Positions 1-4,206 of a DNA stretch of 5,217 nucleotides are shown in pieces (the first letter of the stretch is position 1; each line of letters begins with the position of its first letter). Under the pieces are notes generated by a model. That model saw nothing but the letters and a program-made list of their open reading frames with translations. It was not told where the DNA came from and searched no databases. This DNA comes from Opitutia bacterium UBA7397. Lineage in GTDB: Bacteria; Verrucomicrobiota; Verrucomicrobiia; Opitutales; UBA953. Location: contig DKND01000065.1 in NCBI GenBank assembly GCA_002470605.1, forward strand, positions 1-5,217, written 5' to 3'. Position numbers and translations under genes: made by a program.

Positions 1-402
1 CTGCTGAATCCTCGGACGCGTCGAATGGACGATATCCTCATCACGCTGGCCGGGCCTTCGATGAATATCGTGCTCTGCCTGTCTTTCGCTCTAATCGGCG
101 GGTTGGGTGGTTTTCACTTCAATGACCCTAAGGCCGCTACGGTCGTAAAATTCCTGCTCTCAGGTATCTTCCTTAACGCGGGCTTGGCCGTCTTTAATCT
201 TATCCCGATTCCGCCACTGGATGGCTCGCGGATCGCCTTGCGCCTGGGCATTTACACCGAGGAGATGTTCCAGACTTTGGCCCGCTGGGGCTTCATCATC
301 TTGCTGGTTCTGATTAATATTTCGATTGTTCGTAGCCTCATGGGAGATGCCATCGAATGGCTGGCCGCCCCTTGGTTCATGCTTTGGGACCTATTGCTCT
401 GA
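1..402 (+). CDS. Site-2 protease family (peptidase M50) membrane protein, 5'-truncated
   Basis: C-terminal 133 residues of an intramembrane zinc protease-like protein; the reading frame is open from base 1, so the ATG at 25 is internal. The start reads NPRTRR followed by ITLAGPSMNI, matching the 'NP.. ..ALAGP..N' stretch of short M50 proteases. NLIPIPPLDGSR (window residues 67-77) is the conserved C-terminal metal-site motif, with Asp74 the expected third zinc ligand. Three hydrophobic segments are visible, about residues 12-37, 46-70 and 93-117. The HExxH motif, which should lie closer to the N terminus, is outside the window, so catalytic competence cannot be judged. There is no PDZ domain in the visible part, which fits the short YwhC-like class rather than RseP. 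The gene ends 52 bases before the rodZ-like gene on the same strand, and the gap shows no convincing terminator. The substrate is unknown. Confidence 0.85.
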   Translation: MLNPRTRRMDDILITLAGPSMNIVLCLSFALIGGLGGFHFNDPKAATVVKFLLSGIFLNAGLAVFNLIPIPPLDGSRIALRLGIYTEEMFQTLARWGFIILLVLINISIVRSLMGDAIEWLAAPWFMLWDLLL

Positions 403-454
403 TTTCCGCCACCAGAGGCTTGCCTATTTTTGGCCTACGGCCGAATGTCTCCCT

Positions 455-850
455 ATGCAGACCCTAGGTGAACGACTCCAAGAAGCCCGCCAACGTTTAG
501 GTGTGACCCTGCGCGAAGCCGCCGAGTTCACCAAGATCCGTACCGACTACCTTCAGTCGATGGAGGCCAATCAGTTCGAATCTATCCCTTTGGCTGATGT
601 CTATAAGCGCGGCTTCGTAAAGCTTTACGCCAAGTACCTTCGTCTCGACGAAGAAAAAGCCGGCGCGGATTTCAATACGCACCACTCGGCGAAGGCCGCT
701 CGTCGTCCGCTCGAGGCCGGCGTCGAAGAGGATGCCGCTTTTGAGCCCGCCGGTCCGGCCAGCGCCGTCACCGTCAATCGCGACATGTTGGTTTACGGTT
801 CATTGGCCATCGGCGTGATAGCGATTTTAATTTGGGCGTTTTTTCGCTAG
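455..850 (+). CDS. RodZ-like protein, N-terminal part: cytoplasmic HTH domain plus one membrane segment
   Basis: 131 residues in the zero frame. Residues 4-65 form a RodZ-type helix-turn-helix domain (LGERLQEARQRLGVTLREAA, then IRTDYLQSMEANQFESIP and YKRGFVKLYAKYLRLD), which in RodZ binds MreB at the cytoplasmic membrane and helps maintain rod shape. A charged, Ala-rich linker (about 66-109) leads to a single membrane helix (111-130, MLVYGSLAIGVIAILIWAFF). The frame stops at TAG 848-850 directly after the helix, so the periplasmic domain normal for RodZ is missing here but present in the -1 frame just downstream. The ATG at 455 is chosen because the family homology starts there; the frame is open further upstream, but that part reads as noise and overlaps the M50 gene. 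No clear Shine-Dalgarno precedes it. It may act as a short HTH-TM form, or, by frameshifting, as the first half of a 251-residue RodZ-like protein. Confidence 0.8.
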   Translation: MQTLGERLQEARQRLGVTLREAAEFTKIRTDYLQSMEANQFESIPLADVYKRGFVKLYAKYLRLDEEKAGADFNTHHSAKAARRPLEAGVEEDAAFEPAGPASAVTVNRDMLVYGSLAIGVIAILIWAFFR

Positions 851-871
851 GCTCGTCTTCGCCGACGAGCC
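839..871 (+). promoter_or_regulatory. Candidate -1 frameshift site: T6 run plus hairpin
   Basis: TTT TTT (839-844) lies in frame as two Phe codons, followed by CGC TAG in the zero frame. After a 5-base spacer (845-849), a perfect inverted repeat begins: arm GGCTCGTC (850-857), loop TTCGCC (858-863), arm GACGAGCC (864-871). The order slippery run, short spacer, stable stem, with the zero-frame stop at the base of the stem, is the architecture of known bacterial -1 frameshift signals. The base before the run is G, so the heptamer is GTTTTTT and not the ideal X XXY YYZ; slippage of the second Phe tRNA alone re-pairs perfectly. Transcript slippage adding one U to the run, or a missing T in the assembly, would give the same fusion. 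It is not a terminator, since no T run follows the stem on either strand. Confidence 0.5.
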
Positions 872-1209
872 AAATGCCACCGCCTAAGGCCAAGCCCCAG
901 GGGAGGCCTCATGTCGTCGTGCTGACTACCCTGCAGCCGGGTACGACCTATCAGCTTACCGAGACGAACACTGGCGAAATCAGGCAGTCCGGGTCCATTA
1001 GCCCAGGGAATAAAGAAGTGCGGATAAATATCAAAGGGCCTTTCACCCTCCGATCCAACGCGGTAGAATTTCTCCGCGTCCAGATCGACGGAATCTCTTT
1101 TGCGATTCCTGATGAGGCGATCGGCACCCTAGCGGTGGAATTTCCGGATCCGGAAACCGTACCGCCGCCCCCTCCGGCGGCGATCCCTGTGGGTAAGAAA
1201 AAACGCTGA
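844..1209 (+). CDS. RodZ-like protein, C-terminal part (DUF4115-like domain) in the -1 frame
   Basis: The -1 frame continues the rodZ-like gene after the membrane helix. A Ser/Pro-rich linker (SLGSSSPTSQMPPPKAKPQ) is followed by an all-beta domain at about 907-1146. VVVLTTLQPGTTYQLTETN, the SISPGNKEV stretch and KGPFTLRSNAVEFLRVQIDG recall the DUF4115 fold at the C terminus of RodZ ('gpf.lr..NA..v.v.v.G'). A Pro5 run (codons 1162-1176) and a basic GKKKR end follow. 844 is the codon reached if tRNA-Phe slips back one base on the T6 run; it is not a start codon. Independent starts would be TTG 832 (inside the membrane-helix region) or ATG 874 (after the hairpin); neither has a visible Shine-Dalgarno, and a product from 874 would lack any signal or anchor. 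The fused product would be 251 residues: HTH 4-65, membrane helix 111-130, linker, beta domain about 152-232. Confidence 0.65.
   Translation, partial: SLGSSSPTSQMPPPKAKPQGRPHVVVLTTLQPGTTYQLTETNTGEIRQSGSISPGNKEVRINIKGPFTLRSNAVEFLRVQIDGISFAIPDEAIGTLAVEFPDPETVPPPPPAAIPVGKKKR
1141..1156. repeat. Perfect 16-bp palindrome
   Basis: TTTCCGGATCCGGAAA is identical to its reverse complement with no spacer. It lies near the end of the DUF4115-like coding region and encodes part of VEFPDPETV. It may be chance, or a binding site for a dimeric protein about 100 bases before the HNH gene. No second copy was noticed in the window. Confidence 0.5.
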
Positions 1210-1220
1210 TTCCAGAGGGG

Positions 1221-1250
1221 TTGACCCAGCGGGATAGGCCCCTTAATAAA
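1221..1250 (+). promoter_or_regulatory. Weak candidate sigma70-type promoter for the HNH gene
   Basis: TTGACC (1221-1226, five of six matches to the -35 consensus) is followed after 18 bases by AATAAA (1245-1250, four of six to the -10 consensus). The same TTGACC hexamer is used in the tRNA promoter of this window. Transcription would begin at about 1257, right at the TTG start codon, giving an almost leaderless message. The box may therefore be fortuitous, with the gene read from upstream. Confidence 0.25.
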
Positions 1251-1257
1251 GGGTATC

Positions 1258-1875
1258 TTGTCCGCCCGCCTCGAACATCGCGTCCTTGTGCTGAACCGAC
1301 TTTGGCAGCCGGTGAATATCGTAGGTATTCTCCGGGCGATGAGTCTGCTCTTCCGCGGCCGTGCCTCCGCCATCCATGCGGGACCCTCCGGCCATCGTGT
1401 TTATAACGCCGAAGAGTGGTTGGCTTACTCGCTGGAATCTCCACCGCCTTCGGCAGAGGCCGTCCGTTCCCCTTGCATCATTCTGCGCGTCCCGCGCGTC
1501 CTTTTGCTCGGCGCCTATGATCGCGTGCCGCGCCGAGAAATCCGTTTCAGTCGCCGCAACGTCTACCAGCGTGACAGTAACACCTGCCAGTATTGCGGCC
1601 GGCTCTTCCGCGACGAGGAACTCAACCTCGATCACGTGGTCCCGCGCGACGTCGGTGGTAAGACTAATTGGGAAAATATCGTCACGGCCTGCGTCCGTTG
1701 CAACTCACGTAAGGCTAACCGCCTGCCCGAACAGGCGGGCATGACCCTCCGCCGCGCGCCGGCCAAGCCCAAGTGGCGCCTTGTCGTTGCCTCCTCGCTT
1801 TCAGCGACGGAAGTTGAGGCTTGGAAGGAGTTCCTTGAGGTCACACCCTCTGGTCAGCTTCCTTGGCGGAACTGA
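1258..1875 (+). CDS. HNH endonuclease family protein
   Basis: 205-residue stand-alone HNH nuclease-like protein. The N terminus EHRVLVLNRLWQPVNIVGIL (6-25) is typical of a widespread bacterial HNH family whose members begin with 'VLVLN..y.P'. The nuclease domain is at about 100-160: zinc-binding CQYC (110-113) and CVRC (145-148), LDHVVPRDVGG (124-134) with Asp125/His126 for catalysis and metal binding, Asn140 in TNWEN, and NSRKANRLPEQAGM (149-162). All expected HNH residues are present, so it is probably an active DNA nuclease; its biological role in this family is not established. TTG 1258 is chosen because the frame has a stop at 1222-1224 and no ATG or GTG before the conserved VLVLN. AAGGG (1249-1253) could serve as a poor Shine-Dalgarno at 4-base spacing. 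The gene ends 14 bases before the 3' end of the opposing tRNA gene. No restriction, toxin or mobile partner is adjacent, so it looks like a resident gene. Confidence 0.85.
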   Translation: MSARLEHRVLVLNRLWQPVNIVGILRAMSLLFRGRASAIHAGPSGHRVYNAEEWLAYSLESPPPSAEAVRSPCIILRVPRVLLLGAYDRVPRREIRFSRRNVYQRDSNTCQYCGRLFRDEELNLDHVVPRDVGGKTNWENIVTACVRCNSRKANRLPEQAGMTLRRAPAKPKWRLVVASSLSATEVEAWKEFLEVTPSGQLPWRN

Positions 1876-1889
1876 CACTGTGTATTACT

Positions 1890-1963
1890 TGGTGCGGGTA
1901 ACCAGATTCGAACTGGTGTATCCACTTTGGAAGAGTGGTGTCCTACCACTGAACGATACCCGC
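1890..1963 (-). tRNA. tRNA-Gly(TCC), CCA end encoded
   Basis: On the minus strand the mature tRNA runs 1963 to 1893, plus CCA at 1892-1890. The acceptor stem is seven perfect pairs (GCGGGTA with TACCCGC). D arm: GTTC, loop AGTGGTA, GGAC. Anticodon stem CCACT/AGTGG holds loop CTTCCAA with anticodon TCC (plus-strand 1929-1931), which reads GGA and, by wobble, other glycine codons. The T arm is ACCAG, loop TTCGAAT, CTGGT. The discriminator base is A and the total is 71 nt without CCA, the size usual for bacterial tRNA-Gly. It is transcribed towards the 3' end of the HNH gene; no hairpin with a T tract is seen after it. Confidence 0.97.
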
Positions 1964-1979
1964 GTGGCCAAGGACGCCC

Positions 1980-2008
1980 ACTATTCCAAGCCGTCTCGTC
2001 CGGGTCAA
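1980..2008 (-). promoter_or_regulatory. sigma70-type promoter for tRNA-Gly
   Basis: On the minus strand TTGACC (2008-2003) and AATAGT (1985-1980) are separated by exactly 17 bases. They match the -35 consensus at five of six and the -10 at four of six positions. Transcription would start near 1973, about 10 bases ahead of the tRNA 5' end, a normal short leader for RNase P processing. Confidence 0.65.
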
Positions 2009-2037
2009 GCCTCCGGAATGGCCAATTCCCACGCCTT

Positions 2038-2064
2038 AGCCCTGCCGGGCTGCATTTCAGGGCT
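2038..2064. repeat. Inverted repeat in the tRNA-DUF421 spacer
   Basis: Arms AGCCCTG (2038-2044) and CAGGGCT (2058-2064) pair over seven bases with a 13-base loop. A competing hairpin AGCCC/GGGCT (2038-2042 with 2047-2051) uses the same left arm. On the plus strand TTGATTTATCTT follows, moderately T-rich, so a weak plus-strand terminator is possible. On the minus strand no T run follows, so it is a poor terminator for the DUF421 gene. Apart from the tRNA promoter, nothing else is seen in 1964-2091. Confidence 0.35.
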
Positions 2065-2091
2065 TTGATTTATCTTCCGAAAACCCGCCGA

Positions 2092-2697
2092 CTAGTTGGC
2101 TCCGTTAGTCTCGGCATGGACCACGGTGATGGCCCCGTTGGTTTCCAAGATGGCATGGCGTGCGTGTTCGATGTTGGCGCAGCCCGCCCCGCGTAAGGCG
2201 GCCATGAGTTCGTGATGGGTAATTTTTTCGGCCCTCAGGTTGCTTTCCATGATCAGTCCATCCCGGATCAAAAAGATCGGTCGTCCAACCAGCAGGCCTT
2301 CGATGGACTTGGAGCGTCGGGCGAGAAAGGACATTCCCCAATTCAGGCTGATCAGTGTCGCGGCAAGGATGAGTCCGCCGCCCAAGCTGTTATCCCCGCC
2401 GTTCATCGAGTTCTGCACGGCGTTGCTGAGGATTAATAACAATATGAAATCAAACGGGGTCAGCATGCCGACCTGACGGCGGCCGGTGAGTCGGATCAGG
2501 GTGATCAGGAAGAGATAGACGATGATGCCACGCAGGACCAGCTCCCACCAAGGCAGAGAGGGGAGGAAGAGCGTGCTCCAGAACGCGGCGACGGAGGGAG
2601 CGGCGGGGGCGGCTTGGGCGAGCATGCCGATAGCCTGCCCAGGATTGGGCCGAGGGCGATACCGATTGCGCTTCACCGCCCGCAAAACATGGGTCAT
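2092..2697 (-). CDS. DUF421 family (YetF/YcaP-like) membrane protein
   Basis: 201 residues from the ATG at 2697. The family core is clear: ELVLRGIIVYLFLITLIRLT (52-71), then GRRQVGMLTPFDFILLLILS (72-91), NAVQNSMNGGDNSLGGGL (92-109) and a third hydrophobic segment (107-126), followed by the soluble domain with GRPIFLIRDG (138-147) and EKITHHELMAALRGAG (157-172) ending in HAILETNGAITVV. It is an inner-membrane protein with three membrane helices and a soluble C-terminal domain. The molecular function of DUF421 proteins is not firmly known; B. subtilis relatives are linked to spores or stress. ATG 2697 has AGGCGG four bases upstream; ATG 2625 (177 residues) lacks the basic 24-residue N-terminal stretch and fits the usual family start better, but has a poorer ribosome site. 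The frame extends to 2964, but that part overlaps the divergent M24 gene antisense and is a shadow. The C terminus is complete (TAG). Confidence 0.85.
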   Translation of the reverse strand: MTHVLRAVKRNRYRPRPNPGQAIGMLAQAAPAAPSVAAFWSTLFLPSLPWWELVLRGIIVYLFLITLIRLTGRRQVGMLTPFDFILLLILSNAVQNSMNGGDNSLGGGLILAATLISLNWGMSFLARRSKSIEGLLVGRPIFLIRDGLIMESNLRAEKITHHELMAALRGAGCANIEHARHAILETNGAITVVHAETNGAN

Positions 2698-2709
2698 CTT
2701 TCCGCCTAT

Positions 2710-2719
2710 GGTGCGCACC
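2710..2719. promoter_or_regulatory. 10-bp palindrome between divergent genes
   Basis: GGTGCGCACC is a perfect palindrome in the 73-base gap between the DUF421 start (2697) and the M24 peptidase start (2771), where both promoters should lie. It could be an operator acting on one or both genes. Ten perfect bases may also arise by chance in GC-rich DNA, and no clear -35/-10 pair was found around it. Confidence 0.25.
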
Positions 2720-2758
2720 CAAAAGAAGACAAACCCCGCCGCAAAATCTAAAGTCCCT

Positions 2759-2765
2759 AAGGAGG
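2759..2765 (+). promoter_or_regulatory. Strong Shine-Dalgarno of the M24 peptidase gene
   Basis: AAGGAGG is a full anti-16S match. It sits 5 bases before ATG 2771 and 8 bases before ATG 2774, which fixes the start of this gene to one of these two and excludes the longer frame back to 2522. It is the only strong ribosome site in the window. Confidence 0.9.
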
Positions 2766-2770
2766 TCCTG

Positions 2771-3907
2771 ATGATGGCGACGCCCTCCAAGAGCGCGGAT
2801 TTGCGCTGGTTCTCGGGTTTCAACGCCTCCGACCCGTTCCCCGCTTTCAGCGCGCAAGGTCGTAAGATCGGTCTGCTTCCTCTGCTCGAGGTTGGCCGCG
2901 CTGAAGACGAGTCCGACTTCGATGAGGTTTTGAATCTTTCCGCGATCATCACGGATCTCCGCAAAACGAATCCGGCCGCCGGCTTGGCCGATGCGATTGT
3001 TTTCGCGGCGTTGCAAAACGGCGTCCATCGCTTCCGCGTCCCCGCGGATTTTCCGGTGGGTCTTTACGAAAGGTTGCGCGAATTAGGCCTCGAGCTCACG
3101 CCGCTCGGCGCCCAGCGCGATGAACGCTCCTCTCCAGAACTTTTCCCGGCCCGTTGGATAAAGAACAAAGCCGAGCTAGCTGGCATTCGCGCCGGTAATA
3201 CAGCGGCGTGCGCGGGTTTTTCGGTAATCGAAAAAATCCTCGCCGCCGCCACACCTGACCGCAAAGGCCGGTTGCTCTGGCAGGGCAAATTATTGACCGC
3301 TGAAATTCTGAAGGAAGAGGCCCAGGTGGCGATCCTCCGGGCGGGCGCGCTATGTGATATCGGGATGATTTGCGCCCCCGGCGACCAAGCCGTCGATTGC
3401 CACTGCTCCGGCTCCGGCCCGATTTCTGCCAACCAACTGATTGTCGTGGATATCTTCCCGCGTCATCGCGCTTCCCAGAATTACGGCGACATGACCCGCA
3501 CTTATCTCAAGGGCAAGGCCAACCCCAAGCAGCGTAATCTCGTTCACGCCGTACTGGAAGCTCAACGCCGGGCCATCAAGGCAATCCGGGCCGGCGTGAC
3601 CGGGGCAGCCGTCCACGATGTCGTGGTAAGGTATTTCAAATCGATGGGTTATAAGACCGGTTTGGTTGACGGTGTTTACACCGGGTTTTTCCATGGTACG
3701 GGCCACGGTCTCGGGTTTGATATCCACGAAGAGCCAGCCATGTCGGTCCGTAATGCCAAGCCTCTGGTCATCGGTAACGCCGTGACGGTGGAGCCCGGTT
3801 TATACTATCCGGGAATCGGCGGTTGTCGCATGGAAGATTGCGTGGTCGTCACGAAGCGAGGCTGCGAACTCCTCTCTCATCATCCCTATAACTGGGAGAT
3901 TGCCTGA
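2771..3907 (+). CDS. M24 family metallopeptidase, Xaa-Pro aminopeptidase-like
   Basis: 378 residues. The N-terminal creatinase-like domain (about 1-125) contains LRWFSGFNASDPF. The C-terminal pita-bread domain starts near RWIKNKAELAGIRAGN (128-143). All five metal ligands are visible: Asp227 (IVVDIFPR), Asp240 (YGDMTRTY), His312 (HGTGHGLG), Glu341 (VEPGLYYP) and Glu355 (CRMEDCVVV). His308 and His319 (FDIHE) match substrate-site histidines. It is expected to be a cytoplasmic two-metal (Mn/Co) aminopeptidase removing the N-terminal residue before proline, or a related dipeptidase; exact specificity cannot be read from sequence. The Asp-Asp spacing is 13 residues, against 11 in E. coli PepP, as in the 'DIFPR' branch of M24. 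The start is ATG 2771, or 2774, behind AAGGAGG. It is the first gene of a probable three-gene operon, with the next gene starting after 2 bases, and it diverges from the DUF421 gene. No signal peptide is present. Confidence 0.9.
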   Translation: MMATPSKSADLRWFSGFNASDPFPAFSAQGRKIGLLPLLEVGRAEDESDFDEVLNLSAIITDLRKTNPAAGLADAIVFAALQNGVHRFRVPADFPVGLYERLRELGLELTPLGAQRDERSSPELFPARWIKNKAELAGIRAGNTAACAGFSVIEKILAAATPDRKGRLLWQGKLLTAEILKEEAQVAILRAGALCDIGMICAPGDQAVDCHCSGSGPISANQLIVVDIFPRHRASQNYGDMTRTYLKGKANPKQRNLVHAVLEAQRRAIKAIRAGVTGAAVHDVVVRYFKSMGYKTGLVDGVYTGFFHGTGHGLGFDIHEEPAMSVRNAKPLVIGNAVTVEPGLYYPGIGGCRMEDCVVVTKRGCELLSHHPYNWEIA

Positions 3908-3909
3908 AG

Positions 3910-4206
3910 ATGGCCAAGGGCCGGGGCCGCGCGGGAACGCACACGACCATCACGGATGCGGCTCGTCCCGTGGTCGAAGCTTTCGAACGCCATGGCAGGG
4001 TCTCCCGCGGAGTCATCGAGGCGCGGGTTGGCGCCAAATCTCTTTCAATCAAGGTCGTTCCGCTTGAAGGCTGTTTGCGCGTGACCGTCGTGTCCAAAGG
4101 TTCACGTCAAGAGCTGCACGTCTATGGCGTCACTCCCCCGCAGGCCCGAAAAATTCTTTCGGTCTCAGCCTTGAGCGGTTATCACCTGAATATCGCCAGT
4201 GAGTAA
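3910..4206 (+). CDS. Small DUF2103-like protein (predicted metal-binding)
   Basis: 98 residues, basic N terminus (MAKGRGRAGTHTTI) then an alpha/beta pattern: a helix at ARPVVEAFERHG (18-29) and strands at VIEARVG, LSIKVVPLEG, LRVTVVSKG and QELHVYGV, ending in a helix at PPQARKILS. The 'HTTI' followed by a helix and beta strands recalls DUF2103, annotated as predicted metal-binding proteins in cyanobacteria and archaea; this assignment is from memory of the pattern and is tentative. Possible ligands are His11, His29, Cys55 and His70. No membrane segment or signal peptide. The ATG lies two bases after the M24 stop, with GGGAG (3894-3898) 11 bases ahead, so translation is probably coupled to the peptidase gene. 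Its TAA overlaps the start of the following chorismate-enzyme gene. Function is unknown; the neighbours alone do not define it. Confidence 0.75.
   Translation: MAKGRGRAGTHTTITDAARPVVEAFERHGRVSRGVIEARVGAKSLSIKVVPLEGCLRVTVVSKGSRQELHVYGVTPPQARKILSVSALSGYHLNIASE

Noticed and set aside
415..445. Small hairpins AGGC/GCCT followed by ATTTTT, and GGCC-TAC-GGCC, between the M50 and rodZ-like genes
   Set aside because: Stems are only four bases with loops of two or three bases; not enough for a terminator call.
951..1635. Minus-strand frames across the rodZ-like and HNH genes
   Set aside because: They are shadows of two recognisable plus-strand genes and have arginine-rich translations without domains.
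1258..1963. HNH gene next to a tRNA as a sign of an integrated mobile element
   Set aside because: No integrase, att-like repeat of the tRNA 3' end or phage gene is present, and this HNH family is commonly a resident chromosomal gene.
2087..2100. Near-palindrome GCCGACTAGTTGGC over the DUF421 stop codon
   Set aside because: One G-T mismatch and no associated T run or repeated copy; likely chance.
2522..2770. 83-residue N-terminal extension of the M24 gene
   Set aside because: It is antisense to the DUF421 coding region, and the strong AAGGAGG at 2759-2765 sets the start at 2771 or 2774.
2698..2964. N-terminal extension of the DUF421 frame to 290 residues
   Set aside because: It lies antisense to the well-supported start of the M24 gene, has low-complexity basic content and no family similarity; an ATG with a possible ribosome site exists at 2697.
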